Shown here: in pieces, positions 10,876-20,349 of the stretch
How positions within the stretch are numbered: the stretch's first letter is position 1
Layout of the letters: each line of letters opens with the position of its first letter
Assembly (NCBI GenBank): GCA_963817395.1
Contig: CAWFOC010000004.1
Span: 62,001-126,000, forward strand
DNA from: CAWGYQ01 sp963817395
GTDB taxonomy: Bacteria; Acidobacteriota; Vicinamibacteria; Vicinamibacterales; CAVPJW01
Length of the DNA: 64,000 nucleotides
Direction of reading: 5' to 3'
The notes under the pieces: generated by a model
What the model saw: the letters and a program-made list of their open reading frames with translations, nothing else
Told to the model about the DNA's origin: nothing
Database searches by the model: none
Made by a program: the position numbers and the translations under genes

Positions 10876-13800
10876 ATGCACATCGTCGCAGCGACGCGTG
10901 ATCGAAAGCTCCGAGCCACCACCATCGAAACGGGCTGCCATCGCCAGATTCGCGGTGGGGGGCTTCGAAGGCGTACGCCGTTCCTGGCGGCGGCCGCCGG
11001 CGCCATCTTTCTGGCTTCGGGGTCACCGAGCGTGGCTCAGACTCTTGATCGCTCCGAGGTCAGTGGAACGATTCTCGACCAGACCGGCGCTCGGGTCGGG
11101 GGCGTGGCCGTGACCCTCCGTGAGACGGAGACCGGTTTCGAGCGGACGGTGATGACCGGCGAAGACGGCCGGTACTCGGCGCCGCTGATGCCGCTCGGCG
11201 TGTATGTCGTCGAGACCGAACGCCCCGGCTTTGCAGCCGCCAGGGGCGGGCCGGTGACGTTGACGGTCGGCCAGGCGCTCGTGATCGATCTCATGATGAA
11301 CCTCGCCGGCCGGACTGAGACCGTGTCGGTATCGGCGAAAGGCGACACGGCGCCGGCGCTCGGCATGGTGATCGACGGAGATGCTGTGTCCAGTCTGCCC
11401 ATCAACGGGCGTGACTATCGCGACTTTGCTCTGCTGTCACCGACTGCGCGGTCCACGACCGGCACGCGAGGCACGTTCCGTGTGGCCGGTCAACCTGGTG
11501 ACTACCTCGCGTTGAATGTCGACGGCGCGGACTTTACGAACAGCTTCTTCGGTGAGTTCTTCGGATCGCTCGAACGGCAGAATTTCACCATCCCGCTCGA
11601 AGCCGTGCAGGAATTCGAGGTCAGCGCCGGCGGGCTGGGCGTGCAGTCGGGGCGGTCCAACGGCGGTCTCGTCAACGTTGTGACGAAATCCGGAGGCAAC
11701 CAGAGGCACGGTTCTCTCGCCTATTTCCTGCGGCATCACGCGCTGACCGCGGACGACGCCTTTGGAAACGCACCCGTCGATCTTGTCCGGCACATCGTGG
11801 GCGGGAGTGTCGGAGGGCCGCTCGTGACAGACCGGACGTTCTATTTCGGAGCCGCGGACATCCAGCGTCAGTCCACGCCCATCACGGTGAAGTTCGCGCG
11901 ACCCGTCGCGGGCGTCGCGGTTCCCGAGCTCGGGATTCCGGATCTGGGAGCACTCGAGGGCCAGTACCCGCGCGAGGAGAACGTCACCGCAATCCTGGCG
12001 AAGGTCGATCACATGATCACGAGCGGCCACCGCCTCAGCGTTCGAGGCAGCTTCTCGCGGAGCGACGGGAACAACATCGCGGGCGGCGGGGCGCTCCTGA
12101 GCCAGGCGCCGTCGAACCTCGAGACGTTCCGCAACCAGGGTCTGTCGATCATGGCGAGCCTCAGCGGTTCGGTCGGGACGCGATTGTTCCTCGAAACCAA
12201 GGTTCAAACGTCACGTGAGACGCGCCCGAGGGAGGCCCAGTCGAACGGTCCGCAGGTTCAGATTTCAGACACGGGCACGTTTGGCGGCGCACTGTTCCTG
12301 CCAAGCACCCAGGACATGTACCGCTACCAGGTGTTCCAGAACGTGGCCTATGCGCGTCGAAAGCACGACATCAAGTTCGGCGCGGACTACAACGCGTTCA
12401 ACATGCGCAACAACTCGTTCGCCCTGGGTCTCAACGGCGGTTACGTGTTTCCCACACTCGAGGCGTTCATCGCGCGGCAGCCGCTCCTCTATGCCCAGAA
12501 CTTCGGCCTGAACGGCTACACGGCTCACGAGGCGGCGCTGCTCGACAGCTTCTGGCAGCACGAAGCGGCTTTCTACGTTCTGGATCGGTTGCGGCCGACC
12601 GCGCGGCTCACGATCGGGCTGGGTCTCCGCTACGACCTGCAAATCAACCCGCAGCCGCAGGCTGGCATCGCCGGGTCGCAGGTGCCCGTGGGCCTGCCGG
12701 TTGTCTCGAGCCACGAGGTCCGGCTCACCTACGCGCCGGTTCCCCAAGGTATTCCCCACGATCGCAACAACTGGAGTCCTCGCACCGACATCGCCTATCA
12801 GCTCGCGGACGACGGCTCGGCGATGGTGAAGGGGTCGGCGGGTGTGTACTACGGCCGGACCCCGATGATCTACTTTCCGCTTCGAGGCGCCGGCGTCAGC
12901 AACACCACGCTCTTCGCGCCGGCCGCGCGCTTCGGCGTCACGTTCCCTGAAGTCCTGCCGCCGGCCATCGAGCCCGGCTCGGCGCTGGCGTCGCTCGTCG
13001 GTCCACCGGCTATTTCGTATGTCGATCCGGCGTTCGGGAATCCACGCGTGCTCCAGCTGACCGCCTCGGTGACGAAGCGTGTGGCCGATCTGACGCTCGA
13101 GATCGGTTACATCCTCAACGAGTCTCGGAACCTTCGCGTCGGCGGATTTCGATCGACATTGTGGGACCGCAACCTGGCTGCGCCCACCCGGTTCGACGAG
13201 TTCGGTCGCGGGGTCGGCGTGCTCGCGGCCGGACGCCCGGACCCGACCATCGCGCAGGCGAACGCACTCGCCAGCGTCGGTCGAGGCCGCTATCAAGGGC
13301 TCCTGGTCTCCGTCGCGAAGCCGATGGCTAACCGGTGGCAGGTTTACGGGAGCTACACCTTCGCCAGGAGCACGGGCGACGCTTCGACCGAGCGTGACAC
13401 GGAAGCACTGTTCGGGCCCTCGGATCCCTTCGATCCCAGTGCCGATGACGGCATCAACGAGCTCGACGAGCGGCACCAGCTCAAGTCTGTACGTCGTGGT
13501 CATGCTGCCGCGCGACATCACGCTGTCGTCGACGTGGTCGGCGGGCTCGGGCCTCGCGTTCCCGGTCTACAGCCCGGTCGACGTCAACGGCGACGGAGTG
13601 ACCAATGACGGCCTTCATCCGGACAGGCCGGTGGTCGAAGGACGGCTGCTGCCGCGGTTCCCCTCGCACCAGCCGTCGTGGTTCGTCTGGGACGTCCGGG
13701 CTGCGAAGGGCATGACCCTGACGGGGCGGGCGCGCCTGCAGTTCATGCTCGAGATCTTCAACCTGCTGAACGGCGGCAATACCTACGCCGACCCGCGGAC

Positions 13801-13891
13801 ACAGGCGATCCTGGGGAGCCCGAACTTCCGGGTGCACAACCGGACGCTCGGCCCGCGGCTCGCCCAGCTCGGGGTTCGATTCGACTTCTGA
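10876..13891 (+). CDS. TonB-dependent receptor with carboxypeptidase-regulatory-like domain (frameshifted near 3' end)
   Basis: A roughly 1,000-residue outer-membrane receptor of the Oar-like type common in Acidobacteriota. After the leader (AAAAGAIFLASGSPSVAQ) comes a carboxypeptidase-regulatory-like domain (VSGTILDQTGARVGGVAVTL), then a plug (LPINGRDYRDFALLSP; QSGRSNGGLVNVVTKSGG) and a long barrel. Near 13,480 a one-base shift separates DERHQLKS from VVVMLPRDITL. The second frame carries the last strands and ends RLAQLGVRFDF, with the C-terminal Phe expected for Bam-dependent assembly. ATG 10825 is an alternative start; 10876 is preferred for leader length. Such receptors import large substrates with TonB energy, but the ligand here is unknown. 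Confidence 0.82.
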
Positions 13892-13975
13892 GCGGTGGGA
13901 CGCCGGAACTTTACATCTCAGTGGATGCGGACTACGCTGCCGAAAAATCTTCGGGCGAGGGAGGCCCCAACAGAC

Positions 13976-14494
13976 ATGAGCGGACCACAAGGCCCGTTGC
14001 CGGCGACCCGACGCCGCCGGCCAATCCTGCTGATCGTGCTCGCGACGCTCGGCATCGTCCTTCTCGGAGGAGGTTCTTACTGGGCGGTCACGTGTCCCTG
14101 CGATCGGACTCCCGGGCTTTACCTCCGGGGCACCGAGGCCACTGCACCGGTCATCGACTGGTCGTTTGCCAACAAGGTTCCACTCTGTCAGATCCAGGTG
14201 GACGCCGGACTCCTGCCGCATGCCCTCAACCTCAACTGCATGGCAACCAAGACGGGCGAGCTCTATCTGAGCTGCGCCGATTGCGAGGGCAAGCGATGGT
14301 CTACTGCCGCCCTCGCGAACAGCCAGGCACGACTGCGACTGAATGACACGGTGTACCCGGTGACTTTGACCCGCGTGATGGATCCGGCGGAACTGGACCG
14401 GGCCTGGGACGCCCGGGCCGCAAAGACAGGGAACCCGAGCATGGCCGGACCCCGCCAGGACGGCTGGTGGTCGTTCCGCGTGACGTCTCGATAA
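13976..14494 (+). CDS. single-pass membrane-anchored protein, possible split-barrel domain
   Basis: From the ATG at 13976 a basic N-terminus (ATRRRRP) leads into one transmembrane helix (ILLIVLATLGIVLLGGGSYW), then about 130 residues outside the cytoplasmic membrane. The segment ARLRLNDTVYPVTLTRVMDP followed by AWDARAAKTG resembles the end of deazaflavin/PNPOx-like split-barrel proteins, but the match is weak and cofactor residues were not identified. There are five cysteines, including a CPC motif just after the helix. It converges on the lipid-type operon, with 12 bases between the stops. Treated as a hypothetical protein. Confidence 0.6.
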   Translation: MSGPQGPLPATRRRRPILLIVLATLGIVLLGGGSYWAVTCPCDRTPGLYLRGTEATAPVIDWSFANKVPLCQIQVDAGLLPHALNLNCMATKTGELYLSCADCEGKRWSTAALANSQARLRLNDTVYPVTLTRVMDPAELDRAWDARAAKTGNPSMAGPRQDGWWSFRVTSR

Positions 14495-14506
14495 TCCGCT
14501 GCCGCC

Positions 14507-15040
14507 TCAGCGCGGCCGGAACGGAGTCGTCGCACGATCGATGACGGACGCCACGGTTGACACGACCAGCATGTAGCCCAGCACTCCAGCTGCTGTGAGC
14601 AGGAACGTCGCGGCGCCGCGCAGCCACTGCCCGCGCGACGCCGCGATGAGGACGAGGGGCACGAAGTACAGGATCCCGTTCCATCGCCCGAGGAGGCTGG
14701 CGCGCAGCTGTCTCTGGCGATGCCACACGTAGGAATCCACCACGTACTGGCCGAAAGCGACAGGAATCAGGACCGGAAGCAACGGTGTCACCAGGCCGCT
14801 GATGGCGGCGCCGGTCAACCCCGCGGTGACGAACAAACAGTCCGTGCCGTGATCGAACAGCTGGCCCTTTGCCGAAGCCCTCCCGGTCGCGCGCGCGATA
14901 GGTCCATCCAGATAATCGGTGGCGATGGCCAGCAAGAGGAGACACGCGACAGCGCCCGGCGCAAGAAGCTCGGGCCTGGCAAACGCGGCGGCAACCGGCA
15001 GGACCAGCGCCAGGCGGACGGCGGTGAGGGCGTTCGCCAT
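14507..15040 (-). CDS. CDP-alcohol phosphatidyltransferase
   Basis: A 177-residue polytopic membrane enzyme with the full family signature DGx2ARx8Gx3Dx3D: D45, G46, A49, R50, G59, D63 and D67. These enzymes transfer a phosphatidyl group from a CDP-lipid to an alcohol (glycerol phosphate, inositol phosphate, serine and others); the acceptor cannot be told from sequence. It is the last gene of a tight minus-strand operon. Its ATG directly abuts the stop of the flippase-like gene upstream, which argues for a joint role in phospholipid synthesis or modification. Confidence 0.9.
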   Translation of the reverse strand: MANALTAVRLALVLPVAAAFARPELLAPGAVACLLLLAIATDYLDGPIARATGRASAKGQLFDHGTDCLFVTAGLTGAAISGLVTPLLPVLIPVAFGQYVVDSYVWHRQRQLRASLLGRWNGILYFVPLVLIAASRGQWLRGAATFLLTAAGVLGYMLVVSTVASVIDRATTPFRPR

Positions 15041-16006
15041 TTACCGACCGAACAACTCACGTTGAGCCCGTCGCCAGAACACGACGCCAATCAGCGCATT
15101 GAACAGGATGAAGAAGTTGTGCTGCACGAAACCGAAGGCGGCCATCTGGCCCTCGTTTTCGGGGAACAGCACGACCCAGAGGGTGATGGCGGCCGCTCGC
15201 ATGGGTGTGGGCACCGTCGCGGCGAAGAAGATGATTGGCAGGTATCCCAGCAGCGGCAGCAGCGACGCCTGGACCCCAAACAGATTGAGCGCGATGGTAT
15301 ACACGAGGACGGCAGCCAGCAGCGCAGGCGAGCGAAGCAGGAAGAACAATACGTAGTGCTTGAGGGTCGCCACCCTGAACGCGTGGAGGATCTTCTTGTC
15401 GCGGAGCTGGCTGGAGGGAAGGATGGACCCTCGGAAATAGAGCACCCACAGGGTGAATACCACGCCGGCTCCGAGCGCGATGAACGGGATGAGGCCGAAG
15501 ACCGCGGGCAGCGACGCCCGGCTGACAAGGAATCCGACGGTCGCCCAAATCAAGAGATAGAAGACCTCGCAGAACATGATGAAGAGCATCACGGACGAGA
15601 CTTCCCACCCCGGCACCTGGTGTCGTCGGTTGAGGTAGTACGCCATGGCGCCCTTGCCGATCTGCTCGCTGAAGAGCGAGATGATGTAGGCGCTGGCTCG
15701 AATCGGCAGGATGTCGCGATACCGGATGGGCTTGATGAACCAGCTGACGGCGCGAGTGAGGACGAGCGTATCGATCGTGAAGTAGAACCCGGAGTACACC
15801 ATCATCAGGAACAGCCACGGCAGCCATCGCACGTTAGCGAACACCTGCGTCATGTACTCGCCCAGCGGGAGACCTTGACGGGCGGCGGCGCCGTTCAGGC
15901 GGTAGTACAGATACGTGAAACAGGCGACCGTTATCGCGAGAAAGACCAGTCGGCCCAGCGTCTTGGAGGTGCGCTTCGTTGTCGAGGGAGCCTCAGATTC
16001 GGTCAC
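15041..16006 (-). CDS. lysylphosphatidylglycerol synthase transmembrane-region-like (flippase-type) membrane protein
   Basis: A 321-residue integral membrane protein with about seven to eight hydrophobic helices (FLAITVACFTYLYYRL, LPWLFLMMVYSGFYF, FIMFCEVFYLLIWATVGFLV, LLPLLGYLPIIFFAATVP). Layout and motifs such as SEQIGKGAMAYYLNRR fit the uncharacterised family related to the MprF flippase domain. The start is GTG; GTGA overlaps the stop of the NAD-binding gene. Its position beside a CDP-alcohol phosphatidyltransferase suggests lipid translocation across the inner membrane. No soluble lysyltransferase domain is attached. Confidence 0.7.
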   Translation of the reverse strand: MTESEAPSTTKRTSKTLGRLVFLAITVACFTYLYYRLNGAAARQGLPLGEYMTQVFANVRWLPWLFLMMVYSGFYFTIDTLVLTRAVSWFIKPIRYRDILPIRASAYIISLFSEQIGKGAMAYYLNRRHQVPGWEVSSVMLFIMFCEVFYLLIWATVGFLVSRASLPAVFGLIPFIALGAGVVFTLWVLYFRGSILPSSQLRDKKILHAFRVATLKHYVLFFLLRSPALLAAVLVYTIALNLFGVQASLLPLLGYLPIIFFAATVPTPMRAAAITLWVVLFPENEGQMAAFGFVQHNFFILFNALIGVVFWRRAQRELFGR

Positions 16007-16911
16007 AGGTTGGACACCTTGGCTGGCGAGGGCACGAGTTTCTCGAGCGTCGTCGACAACGGCGTGAGCGTCACGCCGAGGTCGTCATCCGCATTCTTGT
16101 GGACGGCTTCGTTGGACGTAATCACCTCTATCACGGTCGGCGTCATGCCCCCCCGTCCCCTCAATCCGGCAATGGCCGCCCCTAGCCTGGCGAGCCAGAC
16201 CGGCATGGATCGGACCGAGACCTCGCGCCCCATCAGGGTCGCCGTCCTGGCGATGACTGCGCGATAGGTCACCGCTTCCGGGCCGGCCAGCTCGTAGATC
16301 GCCGTACCGGCGTCTGGCGCTCGACAACAGCGCTCGATGGCTCGGCTGAGGTCGTCCACGTCCAGGGGCCGGACGACGTGTCGCCCGCCGCCCAGCAGCA
16401 TGACCGTACCCCGCGAAACGGCGTGAACGATTGCGCGGCCGCCGGCCGTGCCAGGGCCGAGCAGGATCGGTGTGCGAATGATGGCGGCCGAGAGCCCCGA
16501 TTCGGCGACGATGCGCTCCGCCCGGCCTTTCGAGCGCAAGTATTGATTGGCCGAGTCGGGGTCCGCGCCGAGAACGCTCACGAGCACGACGTGATGGACG
16601 CCTGCCTTCCTGCAGGCCTCCACGACGGCACGAGTGGCGTCAACGTTGGCCCCCTGATAGCCGGACGCCGGGCTCTCGATGAGAATCCCGGCGAGATGCA
16701 CCACGCAGCCGGTTCCTGTGAACGTGGATGCCAGGCCCACAGGGTCGTCGTAGTCGATCACGCGCGGCGAGATTCTGGGGGAAGCGGGCAGAGCAGCCGC
16801 CGCGCGTGCCGATCGGACGCAAGCGATGACATGAATGTCGGGCTGATCGGCGAAGCGGCGCAGCAGCACACTGCCAACGCTGCCGTTGGCTCCAGTTATC
16901 GCAATGTTCAC
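16003..16911 (-). CDS. NAD(P)-binding epimerase/dehydratase-like protein (extended/atypical SDR)
   Basis: A 302-residue Rossmann protein beginning with the dinucleotide motif ITGANGSVG (residues 4-12). LAGILIESP and VLVSVLGADPDSANQYLRSKGRAE follow the NDUFA9/atypical SDR pattern, in which the usual Tyr-x3-Lys is altered (YLRSKGRAE keeps Tyr and Lys spacing close to it). It is the first gene of the lipid-type operon and overlaps the next gene by four bases. Relatives modify sugar nucleotides or act as NADPH sensors or chaperones; the substrate is not predictable. Confidence 0.8.
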   Translation of the reverse strand: MNIAITGANGSVGSVLLRRFADQPDIHVIACVRSARAAAALPASPRISPRVIDYDDPVGLASTFTGTGCVVHLAGILIESPASGYQGANVDATRAVVEACRKAGVHHVVLVSVLGADPDSANQYLRSKGRAERIVAESGLSAAIIRTPILLGPGTAGGRAIVHAVSRGTVMLLGGGRHVVRPLDVDDLSRAIERCCRAPDAGTAIYELAGPEAVTYRAVIARTATLMGREVSVRSMPVWLARLGAAIAGLRGRGGMTPTVIEVITSNEAVHKNADDDLGVTLTPLSTTLEKLVPSPAKVSNL

Positions 16912-17049
16912 CCGCCGACATTATTGCCGACACTGGCGCATTGATGATCAATGATCGCTGATCCGGAGCGCATCTCGTGGAAACCCAGAGTGGATCGAAC
17001 ATCAAACCCTCGCGGATCGACCGCCGCGAGAACGCTCGCCCACCGGAGG

Positions 17050-17167
17050 CTTGCTGACATGTCAGTCCACGGCCGTCACGTCGTCGCGGCACGGAGTGCT
17101 CACTGGATTCAGTTCGACGAACCGGAACTGATTGTCGCGATCGTCAGGGAGCTCGTCGAATCGGAGC
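17050..17167 (+). pseudogene. C-terminal remnant of an alpha/beta hydrolase
   Basis: The translation from 17050 reads LADMSVHGRHVVAARSAHW and continues IQFDEPELIVAIVRELVES. This is the typical end of an alpha/beta hydrolase: the catalytic His in SAHWIQ, then the last helix. No nucleophile elbow, oxyanion part or start codon precedes it in the 330 bases between the neighbouring genes, so this is a relic. The rest of 16912-17240 contains only a short repeat (17183-17219) and no recognisable gene. Confidence 0.5.
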
Positions 17168-17182
17168 GAGTCGGCGAAGGAA

Positions 17183-17219
17183 CCCCGGAGCCCACCCGAA
17201 CGGGTAGGTCCCGAACGCC
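17183..17219. repeat. 37-bp dispersed repeat, copy 1
   Basis: The sequence here matches 23877-23912 with one gap and very few differences, sharing the core GAACGGGTAGGTCCCGAACG. It contains two CCCGAACG-type half-sites. It lies just upstream of the active HtrA gene. Function unknown; it could be a regulatory site or a scattered intergenic element. Confidence 0.5.
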
Positions 17220-17240
17220 TCGGGCGTCGTACGATGGCAC

Positions 17241-18207
17241 ATGGCCGCCACCCTTCCCAGCGACCAAGAGCCCACCTTCCCCAGCGCCCAGGAGCTGCTA
17301 GACAGCTATTCCCGCGCGATTATCTACGCGGTCGAGAGGGCAGGCCCCGCCGTCGTGAAGGTCAACGTCGACCCGCGCGGCAGCGGGTCCGGCTTCCTGT
17401 TCACGCCCGACGGGCTCATCGTCACGAACAGTCACGTCGTCGGCGGCGGCCAGCGAATCAGGGTGACGCAGGTCGACGGTGTCACCAGCCGCGCCGAGCT
17501 GGTCGGCCAGGATCCCGACAACGATCTGGCCGTCCTCCGCGTGTCGGCGAACGGCGCAGGCGCGCTGCCGTGGATCCGGTTCGCCGACTCTTCGGCCCTG
17601 AGACCTGGTCAGGTCGTCGTGGCGATTGGAAACCCGTACGGCTTCGAGCATACCGTCACGAGTGGCGTGGTGAGCGCGATCGGCCGATCGCTCAGGGCGC
17701 GATCCGGACGCCTGATGGAGGACGTCATTCAGACGGACGCGGCTCTGAACCCCGGCAACTCGGGCGGCCCGCTCTTGACCACGACTGGCGAGGTGGCCGG
17801 GCGTGAACACTGCGGTCATCTTGCCGGCGCAGGGTCTGTCGTTCGCCATTGCCAGCAACACGGTGCAGTTTGTCGTGTCGGCGCTCATTCGCGACGGTCG
17901 CGTGCGACGCAGTTACATCGGTGTCACCGGCCAGACGGTGCCGGTTCCGGCTCGCGTGGCTCGCGCCAGTGGGCTGGCGGTCTCGTCGGCCGTCCTGGCG
18001 GTTGCCGTCGAGCCGGGCAGCCCGGCCCACCGCGGCGGTGTGCTCCAGGGCGACATTCTCGTGTCGCTTGCCGATCGAGCGATCGGCGGCGTCGACGATC
18101 TGTTGCGCGTCCTCACGGCGGAACGCGTCGGCGAGCCGTGCCAGGTGGTGGTTCTGCGCAATGGCGCGCGCAGGCTGGTGACAGTGATCCCCTCGGAACG
18201 GCCATAG
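17241..18207 (+). CDS. HtrA/DegP-like S1C serine protease with PDZ domain (frameshifted)
   Basis: The protease domain carries the complete triad: His65 in VTNSHVV, Asp95 in DPDNDLAVL and Ser174 in NPGNSGGPL. Near 17,800 a small indel changes frame, after which the domain continues (LSFAIASNTVQFVV) into one PDZ domain (YIGVTGQ, AVEPGSPAHRGGVLQGDIL) and ends IPSERP. No signal peptide or membrane helix is visible at the N-terminus, so location is unclear. It faces a short LuxR-type regulator and a catalytically dead HtrA homologue, a grouping that suggests an envelope or protein-quality stress unit. Start chosen at 17241 because no better-supported start keeps this frame. Confidence 0.8.
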
Positions 18208-18232
18208 AGGCTGTCTCGATCGTCCCGGCGCT

Positions 18233-18605
18233 CTATATCGTGAGAATCCCCAAGTGGATCGCGCGCCTCACGGCATCGGTGCGATTCACCGCGTCGAGCT
18301 TCCCGCAGATCGACGCAATGTGGAACTTCACCGTCTGGTCGCTGATGCCGAGCCGCGCGGCGATTGCTTTGTTCGGCAGACCTTCGCCGACGAGGTCCAG
18401 CACCTCGAGCTCGCGCGGAGTCAGCGGTTGCTGAAGCGTCGCGGCCGGTGTCCGAACGGTTGGAGACGATCAGGGCATCGGCGTCCAGCTCCGCCCGCCG
18501 TGCCTCGAGAACCCGACGAAACTCGCCGACGATCTCAACCGCGGTGCCGAGCTGATCGCGCAGTTTCGCGCGTTCGACTGCCGAGCCGACCAGGATCACG
18601 CGCAC
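18233..18605 (-). CDS. short LuxR-family regulator with truncated receiver-like N-terminus (frameshifted)
   Basis: A GTG at 18605, three bases after the stop of the HtrA-like gene, starts MRVILVGSAVERAKLRDQL, which resembles the first third of a receiver domain. It then passes almost directly into a LuxR helix-turn-helix: LTPRELEVLDLVGEGLPNKA, then IAARLGISDQTVKFH. A frame change near 18455 joins the two parts. The total is about 124 residues, against about 210 for NarL-type regulators, so the phosphoacceptor region is missing. Probably a phosphorylation-independent transcription factor co-expressed with the pseudoprotease. The indel makes the exact junction uncertain. Confidence 0.6.
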
Positions 18606-18608
18606 ATG

Positions 18609-19497
18609 TCAGCCTCGCGGACGCTCGCGGATCGTCAGGTTGAGCTCGAGCGGCGCGCCCCCTCGACGGATCTCGACGGGGACGGTGCTCCCGATGCGGT
18701 CCGCCCCGAGCAGGGCGAGCAAGTCTCCCGCCGAGATGACGCGATGAGTGTCGAAGCTCACGAGCACGTCCCCGATCATGATGCCGGCCTCGGCCGCTGG
18801 ACTTCCCGCCGTGACGGCGACGACGAGCAGCGCGTTTGCGTCGCCGTCCGGACCCCGCTGCGCCTCGGGGAGCTCCACCGCTTGCCCCGCCACGCCGAGA
18901 TAACCGCGCCGGGCGCCGCCGTGCTCCATGACGGCCGACACGGCCTTTGAGACAATCGGCGCAGGAATCACGACGCCGAGCCCGCGGATCGCGGCCGCCG
19001 TCGTGATGCCGATCAGGCCGCCACGGCCGTCAATCAAGGCTCCACCCGCGAACCCGCCGTGCATGGGCGCGGTCGTCCGAATCACTTCGGCGATCGACCG
19101 GCGCCGCCCGGTGTAGAGCGGTCCCCCGATGACGGCGATGATCCCTGCGCTGGCGGTGACGGCGTTGCTCCACGACCGCCCGACGGCGATCACGATGTTC
19201 CCGACCCGGGGAGGCTCCTCGGTCACCGCCGCCGCCGCGAGATCCAACCCCCTCACTCTTAAGGACGGCCAAACTGGTCGCGGGATCCCAGCCGGCCAGT
19301 TCGGCCTCTTGTTCCACGCCGTCGTGGCGCCGCACCCGCACGCCATCGCCCCGGCCGAGCGCCGAAGCCATCGCCACGACCACGTCGTCGCTATGGACGA
19401 GGCCGCTGACGGGCCGTCCACGTCCCCGGACCTGGACGACGGCGGGCGCGACGGCAGTGACGGCATCGGCAATCTCAGTGGACAGGGTGGCCAACAT
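18609..19497 (-). CDS. HtrA-like pseudoprotease with PDZ domain (frameshifted)
   Basis: Collinear with the HtrA protein at 17.2 kb but lacking every catalytic residue. VAMASALGRG aligns with VTNSHVVGGG (His to Ser), DPATSLAVL with DPDNDLAVL (Asp to Ser), and GGFAGGALI with the GNSGGPL block (Ser to Ala). The PDZ domain (YLGVAGQ, GSPAAEAGIMIGDVLVSF) is well preserved, which argues for a retained binding role and against simple decay. An indel near 19,255 splits the frame. An ideal AGGAGG lies six bases before the ATG at 19497. It is co-transcribed with the short LuxR-type gene. Likely a regulator or adaptor of the active paralogue, which is inference. Confidence 0.72.
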
Positions 19498-19498
19498 G

Positions 19499-19567
19499 GG
19501 GTTCCTCCTGACGGGATCGTCGCAGAGGATCGTGCGCCAGCGGATCACCCAAACGGGCAGTCGCCCG
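19499..19567 (-). promoter_or_regulatory. upstream/translation-initiation region of the pseudoprotease gene, duplicated at 22.4 kb
   Basis: About 69 bases directly upstream of the pseudoprotease start, including the AGGAGG at 19504-19509, recur at 22401-22469 with about three differences. At the second site the same ribosome-binding site stands six bases before a GTG of a different reading frame. Conservation of a non-coding leader suggests a recent duplication or a mobile regulatory segment. Confidence 0.6.
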
Positions 19568-19587
19568 AGCTGCTCAAGATCACCCGG

Positions 19588-19690
19588 CCTGGCCGACGGT
19601 GGGTTCGAACGTCTGTGCAGCAGGGGAGCTCGCGAGCGATATCGCAAAGCTCGTCAGGAACGCGGACACACGGAGGGGTCGAGACTATCT
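19588..19690 (-). pseudogene. duplicated 5' end of the secreted methyltransferase gene
   Basis: This block aligns with 9338-9440, the signal-peptide coding part of the methyltransferase gene, at roughly 85 percent identity (shared runs include GCTCGTCAGGAACGCGGACA). The start codon is lost and the block runs straight into the pseudoprotease leader. It is therefore a non-functional relic, and an old one judging by divergence. Confidence 0.65.
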
Positions 19691-20138
19691 AAAGGACGTG
19701 TCGTGCCCGATTTCGTCGCGCGAGCGTCCATGCTGAGAGTCCGCCTGCGGCCAGTCCGGTGCCGATGAACGCCGGCCACGGCATCGCTGGCACGTCGGCG
19801 ATGCACTGGAACGTCTCGGTATGCGTGTTCGTGTTGATGTTCTGCGTGCCTGCCGGGACGAAGAACGTCTGCGACTGATCCACGCCAATGAGAATTGTTG
19901 CTGGGCCGAACGTCGTTGACGTGGTGACAGATGTCTCGGTAGACGAGGAACCAACCGGGCTGCATTCTGGTGGCGACGTAAAGGTGGTGTGTCTGGTCGT
20001 CGAGGTCGTGGCCGTGACGGTGGGGGTTGTCTGCGCGAATATCGCCGTGCTCCACCACCCGCCCCCGCCGTGCAGCGCACCAGCAACAAGACCGAGAACT
20101 ATCCACATCCACTTCCGGCGGCGATCACGTGGCGACAT
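19689..20138 (-). CDS. secreted Thr-rich protein with C-terminal membrane/sorting-like tail
   Basis: A 149-residue protein with a basic start (SPRDRRRKW), a signal-type helix (WIVLGLVAGALHGGGGW), a Thr/Ser-rich middle (TVTATTSTTRHTTFTSP), a pair of cysteines, and a short terminal helix followed by arginines (FIGTGLAAGGLSAWTLARR, then NRARHVL). The tail resembles exosortase-type sorting signals but lacks a strict Pro-Glu-Pro. A good ribosome-binding site (CCAGGAGAG) precedes the ATG. A PEP-CTERM protein is encoded 3 kb away, so a shared sorting system is possible. Family not recognised. Confidence 0.6.
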   Translation of the reverse strand: MSPRDRRRKWMWIVLGLVAGALHGGGGWWSTAIFAQTTPTVTATTSTTRHTTFTSPPECSPVGSSSTETSVTTSTTFGPATILIGVDQSQTFFVPAGTQNINTNTHTETFQCIADVPAMPWPAFIGTGLAAGGLSAWTLARRNRARHVL

Positions 20139-20180
20139 GGCCTCTCCTGGAGACGAGCAAACGGGAATAATTCCGGCGTG

Positions 20181-20209
20181 AAGCTAACCGCCGCCTCGGG
20201 ATCTGTCAA
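20181..20209 (-). promoter_or_regulatory. sigma-70-like promoter for the secreted Thr-rich protein
   Basis: On the minus strand TTGACA (20209-20204) is followed after a 17-base spacer by TAGCTT (20186-20181), a consensus -35 with a weak -10. The gene's ATG is at 20138, preceded by AGGAG. Prediction by eye only. Confidence 0.35.
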
Positions 20210-20349
20210 GAAATTTGATAGTTTCTCAGGCCCTTGACTGTCGTCCCGCCCGCACTTCATCGCGCGCTGGCGCGGACGTTCGGCCACGGTGTGGAGGTCG
20301 GTCCCCATTTGTTGTACGTGGCAGACTGTGACTGGAGAATAATCTGACA

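Noticed and set aside
14720..16267. A 515-residue plus-strand open frame
   Set aside because: It is antisense to three well-supported genes and its translation is Arg/Glu/His-rich without motifs; typical shadow in GC-rich DNA.
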